Source: Dermacentor variabilis
Taxonomy: Eukaryota; Arthropoda; Arachnida; Ixodida; Ixodidae
Assembly (NCBI RefSeq): GCF_050947875.1
Contig: NC_134569.1
Span: forward strand, 209,195,627-209,259,626
Direction: 5' to 3'
Length of the DNA stretch: 64,000 bases
Both the position numbers and the translations under genes were made by a program. Positions 20,678 through 31,840 of this stretch are shown piece by piece; position 1 is the stretch's first letter, and each line of letters starts with the position of its first letter. The notes below the pieces were generated by a model. The model was not told where the DNA came from. It made no database searches and saw nothing but the letters and a program-made list of their open reading frames with translations.

Positions 20678-23600
20678 GCTGCCCTGCCAGCACAGAAAAC
20701 TCGGTCATTCCTTGCAGCTGTGGGCCAGGTTGCTTGAATGTCCCGAACACCGTAATTGTGACCCGACGCCGATCACACACAAATGCACCCATCCTTTGCA
20801 GCCTTCTCGGTAGTCGTAAAATATCTCCGTTTTCTGAAGGCATTCTCAAAAGGCGAGCGCAAATTTCAAACAGTGACACTGAAAGTGGGTGGCTGTGTGT
20901 CGCATCTCCTTATTTCCGTCACTATTTTTCCCCGTCTTGCGGGGAGGCCCACAAAAAACCACAGTAGCGGCCGAGAATGTCAACGTGACATCTGAAAAGC
21001 CCGGGGCATCTAGCGATAGCGATGACTTCAAACACACCCCCTCCTCTTCACGCCAGTCTCCCCGAACGCTTCCCATTCAGCTCGAAGCGTCTTCCCTTTT
21101 GTTCCAAGCAAGGGTGCGCATTTGGCAGCTCTTCTACCACGAAACCACTAAGCCACATTTCTTTTCATGTGGTGTCTCCTGTGTCCCCTCTTTGCGGAAC
21201 CGACCCGCATCCTTCGTTTGCGGTAACTGGCCGATACAGCAGCGTGTGAAATCATCCTGCGCTTTGCAGTACTCGCCCAAACTGGGCCACACAACAACCA
21301 CAGCAGCAACCCCGTATACCTCACAATCAAACACATCTGCGTGTCATGCAACTAAATTTCAGGCTGCAAGCCTACACTGCAAGGAAGCCTTTTCTCCATG
21401 CTTTTGTTCATGATTGTGCATATTTTCGTATATTTAAGATCTCTTTGGGATACTGGTTAGCATATCAAGTGTATTGCTATGCAAATGTGTGAAAAGTCTT
21501 CAAATTACTAGTGCTATGCCTTGTCAAAATGAGATGTTTTAACCTTTTATTGTTTGTGAAATGAAATAATCGCAAAAAAATTGAAATTCACATTGCACCT
21601 TTCCCTGTCAGGTTTTCAGTGTTTTTGGCACTGTTCTGTGACCGATGATACAGAAGTAAAAGTAGATCTCGGCAGTGTTCAAAAGCAAAATACCTTATTG
21701 ACCTCTGGTATCTTTGGTGAAAAGCTGAGTGTTATGTGGTTAGGAAGAAAATCAGCACGTTACTTTGTGCGAACTGTACATAGCAATTTAAGCAAACTAC
21801 TGTTTTATAATTCGGTTCTCAGTATTGCTTTTTTTGCAGTGTTGGTTTCACTTGAGTTGAAGCGGGTAGTCAGATGATATGTGAGGAAAACAGCTGTGTG
21901 TTATGTTTTGTGTTTTTTTTCCCAGTGTATAGATACCAATGCATTTTAATAGTGCAAGAGCAATGTGTCACAGATTGATTTAGTCCCATTCACTGCAGAT
22001 TTCTGTGTTGTGACAATTTTCTTCTGAGTGAGCAGTGCCTGAATGGCAAACCACTACTTCTCAAACTATCATCTGTCCAGTGAAAAATACTACTGCAGTT
22101 ATATGCCAGATGAGGCAACAAGATGACTACTGTAGTTTGCGTAATGTAGAGCAGCAGATCCATCAGTAGAAGGCTGCCATGAAAGCCAACCCCAGAGTTA
22201 AAAGCACGAGTTCCAGCCCCCGTCTATTACAAGAATTGTTAGTTTACAATTCTTTATATAGGTGCCAAATTCTATATGTTCTTAAAGTTGGTGATGCTGA
22301 GAAAGAGAGAGAAACATAAGTAATTTTGGTTGTGCAGTAGCAGACTTTAGTCTAGGGCCCCTGTGATTTCCATAAGGGCCCTCGTCTGGCAAGCTTTGGT
22401 TGATCTTGGCAGACAAGTGTATTTCTGACAGGAATTGTGTGTTTTGTGCGTACTTTGATGATACTTTCTGTCCTGTGCCTGTTGTGTAGTGCCTCGTATT
22501 TGTACAATGGTTGTTCAATGTGTATTGATGTTTTATATTCCATAGACCTTGAGTACATTTTTTAATAAGCAGCCATGCTATGGTCAAGACCATTGCGTCC
22601 AATTTATTTCTGTAATGTTCGTAAACTTTCATGCTTTACGTATGCAATGTTTGTAATTTATATGTAACTTACGTGTATTTTCTCCATTTTCTTTCGTTTT
22701 AACCTCTGTTCTCCAACATTGATATTACAAATGTGACATTCTGTACCCTGCTCCGGTCCTCCATTGTATTAGGCAGGTCCCTACTGGTACATTCTGCATA
22801 TTTCAAGTCAATTATTCTTAGATGAGACATCCTGGGTGTTGAGTGCTTCTGCCTGTATGTTCATATTTTTGTAACTTAGTGAAAGGTGCAAAACACTGCC
22901 CAAGTTGTAACGAAGAAAATTATGCGGCCGAAAACTGCATTATGATTTTCATTATGGAAATTAAAAAAAAACAACTTTCTGTTGTAAACTTTCAAACGTT
23001 TTCCTATATTTAAGTTCTGTAGTATATTGCAAAATCATTGTGCGTTCTTTTCTGTGTATTTGCATTCACTGCAATCATTCCTTTGCATTTATACCTATTG
23101 GCAGTGGCCTGATGTGTTATTGAATGTCTCAGTATATTATTGGCTCCTTACGTCATCTATACTTTTATGCCTTAATACTTTCCCTAGCTTCAGGAGGCAA
23201 TATTGTTTGAAAAAAATATTTATCTGATTCATGCCTCTTGGAATTTGTCTACACAACGTTTTTGAACTACAGTGGACTATGGTGGGCAAATTTGGCTGCA
23301 CACAGAATTTATTTAGAAATATACAGACCATATTCATAAGTGCAAAAGCTGCTTCAAACTGGTCCTTTATGGAAGGGTATTGGAAGTTTATACTCAGCGA
23401 AAAGTGCATCAATAAACGGAAGCATGTGTGAACACCTATTTGCTTTTCTTTGTCCTATGCATAGCTTTAGTAGCTTTAATGTATCTGATATGTCCGCCTA
23501 CTGGAATGACTTGGGACCTGAGGGATAATATGTGTCAGAACCTTGCTAAAAAGAAGAAACAAAAACTGCACATATGCAATATTCTTCACCATTTTCATTG

Positions 23601-24540
23601 GCGGAAAAGGTCCGTGTAAAATGAATCTTACTCGGAACTAATTAGGAAAGTGGGAACTAGTGTAGAGCATTTGCACCAGACATGAGATCATTCTGTCATT
23701 GTATATCAAATGACATACAGCAGCTTGAATTCTGTCTTATGAAAGGTATTAAATAATTAGTTCCATCTTTACCTAATTGAAGAAAAAGGGTTAGGAACAT
23801 CTATATAAATGTAATGAATTTTTACAGGGTGTTTTAAACCTTCGCAAAAATTTTGGTGAACATCCGTGGCATATTTCGCCAAGTACCTATTAAGTTTACT
23901 GACATAAACGATTCTCTATATCAATTTAGTAAACCGTGTTCATATGTATTTAAAAGATAAAGGCTACTTGATTTATTGAAGTGTTTTTATATTGGGCCCA
24001 TTTAGAACCTGAAGTGCCTTTTCTACAATGTTTTCTTACATTTCCTTTAGGAATTTGTGCTTCTAAAGTGGTGCAATTTTAAAATTTGGTGTGAAGCAAT
24101 GAAGCACTTTTCATACTTTTTTTATGTACTTTGATTCTCCTAAGTGATATTTTCAGTGCTATAAAATTGAATACTATACATACAGCAATATTATTTAGAG
24201 ACCATTACTGGAAAGCCTGGAGGTGCTTTTTATCCGCTAATGTTAAAGAATATGACGAATGCACAACAGGTCTTTCACGGCTTCCACAGTTGTTTTCAAG
24301 CTTGCCGTTGTTCCGCGATTGTTTCCTGTGTATGGCACGCAGCGCACCATATGATGTGATTTATACTTCACTGCTATGCAACACTGTTGCCGAAGACATT
24401 TGCAGCCAATAAAGCAGCTTTAATTAGCATGGCATACAACTAACTGCTAGTGCAGCAGTCATCTAGAAACTCTTAAGTAACCTGAACAGGTGCGTGCACT
24501 TCGCAGCTAGCCAACTATAACTAAAGCTGTAAAATGGGTG
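20678..24540. other. Long non-coding interval
   Basis: About 3.9 kb, GC-moderate to 21.4 kb and AT-rich afterwards. Overlapping ORFs at 20.9-21.4 kb lack a domain signature. The only recognisable item is a CAGGGTG foldback tip at 23826. The ORF at 24131-24412 (93 aa, followed by AATAAAG) has no recognised motif. Confidence 0.35.
23826..23885 (+). repeat. Tip of a CAGGGTG foldback element
   Basis: 'acagggtgttttaaac', then 'caaaaattttggt', 'tggcatatttcgcca' parallels the first 60 bp of the element at 3240. The remainder is not recognisable. Confidence 0.5.
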
Positions 24541-24759
24541 TAAACAGGAATGTAGGAGGAGGAGGAATTTGAAACTGTATCCCGGGGTAAGCCCCGGTTC
24601 TACTCTAGGTGGGAGGTCTCATTCCAGGAACCCTTTGGCCTTCGCTGCCTCCTTGGCCCTGGTGACGAGGCATTGTCGTTCCAGGCCCTCGGAGACGAGC
24701 TTGGCCTCCCACGTTTCTATGAGGTCTTCGCTTTCGTGTCTGGCGTTATAACAGTCTTT

Positions 24760-25507
24760 CGGTGAAGGCAATGCGTCTTTGTCTAGATGCCATGGTCATT
24801 CGAGGATCAGGTGCGCTAAGGTGTCCGGTATGCCTCACAGTGGTATGCTTGCTGCGTTGGGTATAGTCTATGCATGAGGATTCCGTGGGTGTAAGTATTA
24901 CTCTGTAGTCTTTTGAGTGTAGTGCTTTCTTCTGTGTTGAGCTTTGGGTGACGTGATGAGTACACCCTGCGTTCCAGCCTGTGATGTTGAAGGATCCCTG
25001 AGTAGGTGATCGGTACGGTCTCTGCCCCCACTGACGCAGACCGGGTGTCTCGAGAGTAGGAAGGGTTGGCCCGGCAGGTGTGGCCTCGGGCCCCTCGTGC
25101 CCAGGAACCCATGTCACGCAGGTGTAGGGGATCGGAGTGCTGCGGCGCTTCAATATCTTCAGTGCTTCTGTCGACATGCGACCCTTGGCATAGTTCCTGA
25201 CAGCTGCTTCAGAATCGGAGAAGACGACAGCTGCGTCCATGGATGTGGTAGTTCGTTGTAGGGCGATCACCGTCTCTTCTGCAGTCTCAGGGTTTTGTGC
25301 ATGGACTGTGGCAGACGCTAGCTCTCTGCCTTGAGAATCTATGACACTCGGGGCGTAAGCGTTTCTTTGTGGGTATATGGCTGCGTCGGTGTATCTGACG
25401 TCCGGATCTTGCCCGTGTCTTCTCCGTAAAGCATCCGCTCTGGCTTGTCTTCTTTCCTTGTGGTGCGTGGGGTGCATGTTGTGTGGAATCGGGGCGTTTA
25501 ACCAAGG
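24760..25507 (-). pseudogene. LINE RNase H domain
   Basis: After the Gypsy insertion the LINE resumes with APIPHNMHPTHHKERRQARA, then the RNase H core: Asp in VRYTDAAIYP, Glu in ETAEETVIAL, Asp in VVFSDSEAAVRNYAKGRMS, and WVPGHEG. The His is kept, but the usual N.. AD that follows is altered after a frame change near 25100. The zinc-knuckle-like tail survives in another frame (LKRLQSNTYTHGILMHRLYP). RNase H removes template RNA during LINE replication. Confidence 0.8.
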
Positions 25508-25516
25508 ATGCATTGT

Positions 25517-26613
25517 CCGGGCGGCTTCAAGACGGGCACTATGCCAGCACACCACTCGGTTGGCCCTTCGACTTTACGAATGACCCCGTTCTTTACCATT
25601 TCTTCTAGCTCGCGTTTCACGCCGTCCCTCAGTGGGATGGGTATACGACGAGCGGTGTAAATGGCATAGGGCACCGTGTCTGCTTTGAGATTAATACAGT
25701 ATTCTCCTTTCATGGTACCCAAACCGCAGAACAAAGAGGGGAAGCACGTTTGCACAGCTTGGTGGATCGAAACTCTGTCTACACATTTCACTATTCCCAA
25801 AGCTTCTATTGCTGTCAAGCATAAAATGACATTACTCCCCGATTTAATGACGCAAACGTCCTGCCTAACCAAACAGTGTTTCCACAGTATGTCTGTACTG
25901 AACTGTCCTTTCACATCTAACACTTCATTGCCTGGCCCTTCTAAAATTACGTTGGAACGCTCTAGAGTCTTGGGTACGCCAGGAAACGATGCTGGAACAA
26001 AGTTTACCTCTGCTCCTGTGTCAATCTTAGCAGACACTGTGACCCCATTAATAGCGACCTGAACAAAACGAGCTCTTGCAATTGTACCAGCTAAAGTCCC
26101 AACAAAATAGATGGCACCCTCTGTTTGCTCACTCAACGTAGCTGTCCGGGGAACACTGCCCAAATCTACCTCGGTTGCGCTTGCTTCGGCGATGTTAAAG
26201 TTCTGCTTTTGTCGGCAGACCGCGGCGAAATGTCCCCGTCGTTGGCACCTGTAGCAGATTGCCCCCCTTGCAGGGCACGATGAGGTTAAATGACGGGCCC
26301 TGCCGCAAGCCGCACACTTTCGGACGTCTTCTTTGGCCCATTGGTCCTCTGGACGTCCCCGGCTTGCTCGTTGATGTATTCCGTCGACCTCTACGCTGGC
26401 TGGTTGGTGGTACGGACTGCTGTGAAGTTGTTGTTGTTGCTTTACGGCTTCCTTCATCCTTGCCTTTGTCAGTGCAGCGTCAATTTGTAGGGCCTCGGAC
26501 AACTTTGTGTCGCGTAGTCCAACCACGATACGGTCGAGGATCATCCGTTCTTTCATCACGCCATAGTCACATTTATCTGCCAAAGTATGCCGGGCCGTTA
26601 CATACTGGTCCAT
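25517..26613 (-). pseudogene. Gypsy gag nucleocapsid, protease and start of RT
   Basis: Open for about 365 codons: MDQYVTARHTLADKCDYGVM; a poly-Gln patch; two zinc knuckles (CAACGRARHLTSSC and CYRCQRRGHFAAVC); a protease core with DTGAEVNFVP; and the beginning of reverse transcriptase (RRIPIPLRDGVKRELEEMVK ... EWCAGIVPVLKPPG). The frame then runs into LINE sequence at 25513 and stops. The catalytic RT, RNase H and integrase are absent, so this copy cannot move on its own. gag and pro are one continuous frame here, unlike in the element at 15-19 kb. Confidence 0.85.
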
Positions 26614-26622
26614 CGATTCGTC

Positions 26623-26961
26623 TCAAACTTGGTGGCGTCGATGAAAACACGCACTTTCGTAGACCAAATTGCGCGTGGCAATGAAGTAGGCTTCGAAACG
26701 TTTTTTCACCACTTCATAGTCCTTTGACTGCTCTTCCGACAGCTCAAAGGTCTTGAATACGTTGCGTGCCTGCCGCCCCGTGGTATACAGCAGCGTGCGT
26801 ACCTGAGCCTCTTGAGTTCGCTCATTAAGGCCGGAAGCAAATCGATAATCATCGAATTTTTGCACCCACGCCGGCCACTCTGACGCCTTGCCAAAGTTGA
26901 AGCTCGTCGGTGGCTGTACCGGAAAGAGCTGGCACGAAATACCACTTTCCTCACGCGTCAT
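26623..26961 (-). pseudogene. Gypsy gag, N-terminal part
   Basis: Starts MTREESGISCQLFPVQPPTS; FNFGKASEWPAWVQKFDDYR and LNERTQEAQVRTLLYTTGRQ are typical tick Gypsy gag blocks. A frame change near 26625 (RRHQV versus MDQYVTARHTLADKC) separates it from the next segment. The codons lie about 110 bp after the primer site. Confidence 0.8.
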
Positions 26962-27072
26962 GGCTCGAAGCTCTTGTTCCGTTATCGTGTCCGAGCCGAG
27001 GACGCGAACAATAAAGGTGGGCAGTACCTGTATCTTCTCACGTCGCCCGTGGTTCCACCCAATTTGCGAAGG

Positions 27073-27087
27073 CCACTTCTGACACCA
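27073..27087 (-). promoter_or_regulatory. Primer binding site of the partial Gypsy element
   Basis: TGGTGTCAGAAGTGG directly after the LTR on the minus strand, identical to the primer site of the complete element at 19030-19044, indicating the same tRNA primer. Confidence 0.8.
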
Positions 27088-27247
27088 TGTCGTGTTTCCT
27101 CGACGAACGACACCGTCTTGAACATGAACGGGAATGAACCCCTGCCTTTACTGCTCCGTAGTATATATACATATGTGTGCATGTCACGCATGCGCAGGGC
27201 ATCGCATCAAGGGCCGTGGCATGACAAGAACTAAACACGATGCCACA
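27088..27247 (-). repeat. 5' LTR of the partial Gypsy element
   Basis: About 160 bp, TGTCGTGTTT at the gag side and AAACACGATGCCACA at the outer side (TG...CA). A TATATA stretch lies inside it. No second copy is present in the window. Confidence 0.75.
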
Positions 27248-27253
27248 ATGCAT

Positions 27254-28165
27254 AGGAATTCGCAGAGGTTTGAAGGAATTCTTTCTTTTCGGTCTGTGGC
27301 GGCTATAAATGTTTTACTGTAGCTCAGCCGTTGCAGCTCTGATCTTTCGGTGGGCATGATCTTCAGTCGTTCTAATTGACTGGCTTTATGAGCTTCAGCT
27401 ACTTCTTTCCAGGTGTTGTGTACTCCCATCTTCAGAAGTCTCGTAGACGAAGCTGTAGATGGTAGGCCCAGGGCTATTTTGGTGGCCTGATTTGCGTATT
27501 TGAATGTTAATTTTTTCTACCTCTACATATTTAAGCGCGAGGTAGGGCGTACTGTATGTTATTCGACTGGTGAGGGGTGCTTGCATCACGCGTAGCGTGT
27601 CTTGTTCTTTCAGTCCGCTTCTATGGCTTGCAACTTTCCTGATGAGATGCGTGACCTGTAATAATGTTCGCTGTAGTCGCGGGACGGTGGCCGCCCCAGA
27701 CCCGTCTTTGTGTATGTGCAGCCCCAGAACTCGTATGGTTTCCCCTTTTGGAATGGGCGTTCTATTGAGGGTGACGTTGGTATCTGGTTCATCGTAGCTG
27801 GGTGGCCTGCCTCTCGTTCTTGACTTAAGGACGAGGTGTTCCGACTTCTCGGGAGCACAGCGGAGGCCGCATTCGTGCAAGTAGCTCTCGATGGTATATA
27901 CTGCTTCCTGTAGGGGTGTTTCTTGTGTTCCAGTGTTTGACGCCCTTGTCCATAACGTGATATCATCTGCATAGAAAACGTGTCTTACGTCTGGTATCAC
28001 GTCGAGGAGGCTGGGTAGTTTGATAATTGCGACGTTGAAGAGCAACGGCGATATGACCGAACCCTGCGGGGTGCCTTTGCTCGGTAGTCGGAAGCTGTCT
28101 CTGCACGGGTTGTATATTCCAACTGTGGCCGTGCGGCCCGTGAGTAGATGGTAGATGTTTAAATG
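27254..28165 (-). pseudogene. LINE reverse transcriptase, C-terminal half
   Basis: In minus-strand order: LLTGRTATVGIYNPC, SKGTPQGSVISPLLFNVAI (motif B), HVFYADDITLW with the catalytic YADD (motif C), CAPEKSEHLVLKSR, IRVLGLHIHKDG, then the thumb (GVHNTWKEVAEAHKASQLER). The fingers and motif A are missing through 5' truncation. At least two frame changes (about 27975 and 27430) disable it. The protein copied LINE RNA into DNA at a nicked target site. Confidence 0.85.
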
Positions 28166-28489
28166 AAGGGGGAGAAATAGAAAGCCAATTAAGTTTCAGC
28201 ATAACATGGGGCTGCGTTTCTATTGCTGTACAAATGTCAAAAATGCTGCAGAATTCGGCTGCTGCTGCTGGTGATCATGAGCTGATTACTCTAGATTGGT
28301 CGATTGGAAGGTACGTATGCATATAACCAGGATAATTTTACAGAATAATTGTTATGCACATCAAAGCGTTGGATACGCTTACATTTAGTGTAGTGCTCTT
28401 AATAAATGCAAAAATATATTCATTTGAAATGATCAACATAAAATCTCAATAAAGTTGATGTCGCCAAATTTTATGGATAAATTCAGCCC

Positions 28490-28670
28490 TTGGAAAGTTT
28501 GTTCCAGAGATTAATTGCGGCTATACCTGGGTTTCTTTAAGGTGCACCAAAGCAATTCTTTTATTGCATTTTGATTGCCTCCATCACAAAATGCGTTCGG
28601 CATCGAACCTGCGACCTCGAGCTCGATTGCGCACAACGTTACGCGCCATTTTATAGCCACTGTATGGCAG
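28490..28670 (-). mobile_element. Ruka-like SINE, diverged
   Basis: On the minus strand 'gaggtcgcaggttcgatgcc' gives a B-box-like GGTTCGATGCC preceded by a tRNA-like head, followed by 'ggtgcaccttaaagaaaccc' and 'cgcaattaatctctgga', the SINE body order seen at 48113-48309. The 3' end fades out near 28490. Confidence 0.65.
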
Positions 28671-29044
28671 CAGGCGAGTATAGTTGAGTTTATGCTGAGT
28701 AGATATGTAACGCAGCTTCAATTTTATTAGTTGGCTCAATCTTCGATCGTACATGCATGCCCATACGTTCAGATGATCCTCTAAACATTGTTTATAAACA
28801 GGATGTGCACGATGTGGGATTGACATCTGAATATTTTATGTGAAACTTAATTGTAAACCTTTCGTTACTGCGAAGTGTAATTTGAGATAAAGAGCTTGAT
28901 TCCTTAAATTATATATCGTCATTAAGTGTGCTAGCAAAATTTATAAAATATCCTATAAATTATCAAATGAACTGCAATTTCCATTCTAAACTTTTTTGGC
29001 GAAACAGTATGAGCTGTTGAAAAGAATGAATATGTCCTTCAGAA
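28671..29044. other. Non-coding interval, nothing recognised
   Basis: AT-rich sequence between the SINE and the minisatellite. No ORF or repeat structure of note. Confidence 0.35.
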
Positions 29045-29575
29045 AAAAACAAACTCTTTTGACGGTGTATAGCAAAACATGCTTGACACAAAAGTAACGA
29101 GTCATTTGATGGAGTATTACAAATGTTATTTAGACAAAAGTTAGAAGCATGTATGTTGATGGAGTATTTAAATTTTCTTTATAAATAAGTAAGAAGGAAG
29201 TCTTTTAACGGTGTATGGACAGAACTTCTCTATACAAAAGTAAAACGGGAGTCGGTTAACGGTGTATTTAAAACATTCTTTACACAAAAGTAAAAAGAAA
29301 GTCTATGAACGGTGTATTGAAAATATTCTTTATACGAAAGTAAGAAGGAAGTCTTAACGGCGTATTTAAAACATTCTTTATACAAAATTAAGAAGAAGTC
29401 TGTTAACAGTGTATTGAAAATATTCTTTATACAAAAGTAAGAAAGTCTGTTAACAGTGTACTGAAAATATTCTTTATACAAAAGTAAGATGAAAGTCTGT
29501 TAACGGTGTATTGAAAATATTCTTTATACAAAAGTAAGAAGGAAGTCTTGACTGTGTATGAACAAATGTTACTAG
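29045..29575. repeat. Minisatellite, about nine diverged units of 50-62 bp
   Basis: The repeated core is 'aacggtgtattgaaaatatt' followed by 'ctttatacaaaagtaagaag' and 'gaagtctgtt'. Units in the centre (29230-29530) are close to one another and the outer ones are increasingly degenerate, the usual pattern of unequal exchange. Unit length drifts because of small indels. The 83-aa minus-strand ORF through it is a by-product. Confidence 0.9.
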
Positions 29576-30472
29576 AATGTAAATGTAAATAGACTGTCAA
29601 TAAAGTAAATAGAAAGTTAGCAGGAGTTGTAAAGAATGTTAATGTTCATTTTTATAAGGGATCCCACTGGTAACAGTAAAGTAAACGTCTTTCGGTTATG
29701 TAAACATCCAGAGGTTCCATTTAAAGTACATGCAAACTGTGCAAAGAGCCTTGCCTGAGATAACCGTCAAAGCAATCACATTGAAATGTGTTGAACTTAA
29801 CAGAGAAATTAAAATTGCGATCTTGCAAGAAAAATGGCACCTGTGAGTAACGTAGGGGATAATTTTACTACAAATCTGCCAACAAGTAATTTTGGAAAGC
29901 TTCACTGAAAGCAGGTCACCATGGCGTGAAACGCTTAACATAACAGGCTCATATGTACAGTACTCACGGATTGAAATAGGACATTTGGAGCGCGTGGCCG
30001 TTGCTACATGCAGCGCCGTCCGTGGATGCTCATGGAAGCAAGGTGCTGCATTGTGGTATAGCGCGAGGGGGAGAACATCTACTAAGCAGAATTGCTCCTT
30101 CCGGTCGCCAACGAGCCGGCTTGTGGTTTACCACACTGTCGGCGTGGCGCTGCAAGGCTTGCGCGCCTGCGCGCCTCCGTGTGCCGACCGAAATGGTTCG
30201 GCGGTGCGCACTGCCCGTTTTGCGTCGTCGTCTGCTTGCGCATGTGCGCGGGCAGACGACGCTCTCGTTACACGCGTTTTGGCGATGCGGCACGCATGCT
30301 GTGCAATTAAGACACAGGATTCAGCTACGAGATAGCACCGTATGTGCCTGCGTAGACATGATCAACACTTGCGGAAAATAAAAGAAAGTTTATTTCGTCC
30401 GTTTTGTAACGACGAAAAAAAAAACAAAGCAGCAGTCACAGGCCTGTCCTCGTGCAACGTGTAAACGAAGTC

Positions 30473-31840
30473 TCAGTATTTTGTTGGTGCTCCCCTAGCA
30501 GCGCATACGGCGGCCATTCTGCGTGGCAAGCTTTCGTAGAGGCTATAAGCCAAGGAAGAACGCGCAAACTTTTCCCATTCTTCTTGAACAGCCGCCCACA
30601 GGTTGTCCGAAGAACTCCTGTGGAGCGGCCGACGAGACAGGGCCTGTTTTATTTCAGCCCATACATTCTCAATAATATTCATGTCCGCACCTTGCGGAGG
30701 CCTGTTCAACACCGTCACACACACCTGTCTTCCAGCAGGCGAGTCACGGGTGCTGCGGTGTGAACTGGGCTCCGGTCGTGTAGGACGTAAAACAAGCCGT
30801 CTTTTAACGGGCCATCCAGGGCGTACTGCCTAAGGACGGTGTCGAGGAGGTCTAAGTATGGTGCGGCATTAAAGCAGCCGTCCAGGCGCACAAGAGGACC
30901 CAAGCAGTCTTTGGAAATACACCCCCACACGTTGACGCTACATCGACCGCTGCTTGCAACACGATGCAGATTGGGGGCGTCGAAACTGGGTGAAGGAAGC
31001 GGATAGAACACAAGACATTATTTTACTTCACTGCGATTGATAACCGAGACGATAATGGGTCCTGCTCTTGAATGTTGGCAGAATGCACTGCCTTTAGTCA
31101 CCATTTCTACGAACTGCTCGTGTCCAACGCACGAAACAAGGCGCCGGTGAAAACATTTTCGGCGTGCGCTCCCTCCTCCTTGTAGCGGAGTGCACGGAAT
31201 ATAAAACGTAATTTTTGATGAAAACGCATACTTAGCCGCCACATACAATCTATCCCATCTATCATGTGTTACGGGAATGTAAAGATGAACGTTGGTGGAT
31301 TTTTTCAGAGAAGCTGCGTAACCACCGAATTTGTGAAGGAGTCCACCTACCTCGTGCTTCGGGTCCTCCACGCTCGCTGCTGCTGGTCCCATTTTGATGT
31401 GAACGTGCTCTCGTCCGCAAAAATGACATTCTGCCACTCTTCCACTGTCCAGGACCGATCGATGCTCCTGTGCAAATAGCAGCCTTGAAAGATGAAAGGC
31501 TTAATCGCCGCCACACAACTATGAAAGCCACCCATGTGAAGGCACTCGCGTATTACTTGTGTGCTGGCTGCGAGTCCCAGGTCGTTTCGTCTTTCTTTCG
31601 CCGTCATCTTCAGTTTCGTCTCGCTGCTTCGACTATACACTTGTCGTCAGAGTCGGTCGTCACCTTCGGTCGGTGTCCTCTGGGCAGATTTGTCAAGCGA
31701 GCATCCTTTTCGAAAGCCCGCACAATCCTGCTCACCGACGAGCGGGGGCGTCCGGTCATATCGGCGATTTGTTTCTGCGGTAAACCTGCTGCAGACAGAG
31801 TCAGAATCTGCATCCGTTCCGAGGTGTGTATGCCTGGCAT
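30473..31840 (-). pseudogene. Tc1-like transposase (DD34E), disrupted
   Basis: From the ATG at 31840 (MPGIHTSERMQILTLSAAGL) the N-terminal helix-turn-helix region is readable (LPQKQIADMTGRPRSSVSRI). A frame change near 31612 leads to KLKMTAKERRNDLGLAASTQ. The first catalytic Asp is in NVIFADESTFTSKWDQQQ. About 330 bp of unrelated sequence (about 31015-31345) then intervene. The catalytic core resumes with SSGRCSVNVWGCISKDCLGP, the second Asp in LHDRSPVHTA and the Glu in MNIIENVWAEIKQAL, 34 residues further, giving DD34E spacing. It ends GAPTKY at 30473. At least two frame changes and the insertion make it inactive. It is related to the fragment at 61996-62490. Confidence 0.8.
31015..31345. 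other. Unidentified insertion inside the Tc1-like transposase
   Basis: The transposase frame leaves at TSKWDQQQRAWRTRSTR and returns at SPSFDAPNLHRVASSGR. The sequence between has no counterpart in related transposases. A 139-aa minus-strand ORF (31018-31437) crosses it without a recognised motif. No terminal repeats are obvious. It may be a small MITE or a rearranged segment. Confidence 0.45.

Larger units (their letters stand above)
25514..27247 (-). mobile_element. Partial Gypsy element inserted in the LINE
   Basis: One LTR (27088-27247), a primer binding site (27073-27087), gag, protease and the first part of reverse transcriptase are present on the minus strand. The rest of pol and the second LTR are missing. 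ATGCAT lies on both sides (25508-25513 and 27248-27253) and looks like the target duplication. The last bases before the left copy (TGTC on the plus strand) match the LTR terminus, so most of the 3' half may have been removed by an internal deletion that kept the end. Confidence 0.75.
24545..28165 (-). mobile_element. 5'-truncated RNase-H-bearing LINE, split by a Gypsy element
   Basis: Minus-strand non-LTR retrotransposon. The upstream part (28165-27248) has reverse transcriptase motifs and the downstream part (25507-24545) has RNase H. They are separated by the Gypsy insertion 25514-27247. A C-terminal RNase H after the RT is characteristic of the I-like superfamily (I, R1, LOA and relatives). 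The 3' end is a GAGG-rich tail at about 24547-24560. The ORF is lost before the first RT motifs (5' truncation near 28165), as usual for LINE copies. Confidence 0.85.

Noticed and set aside
24131..24412. 93-aa plus-strand ORF followed by AATAAAG
   Set aside because: Suggestive of a 3'-terminal exon but without any recognisable motif or supporting splice partner.
25498..25530. Gypsy-LINE fusion ORF ending PPGQCILG
   Set aside because: It is an accidental continuation of the Gypsy frame into LINE sequence at the insertion border, not a novel fusion protein.
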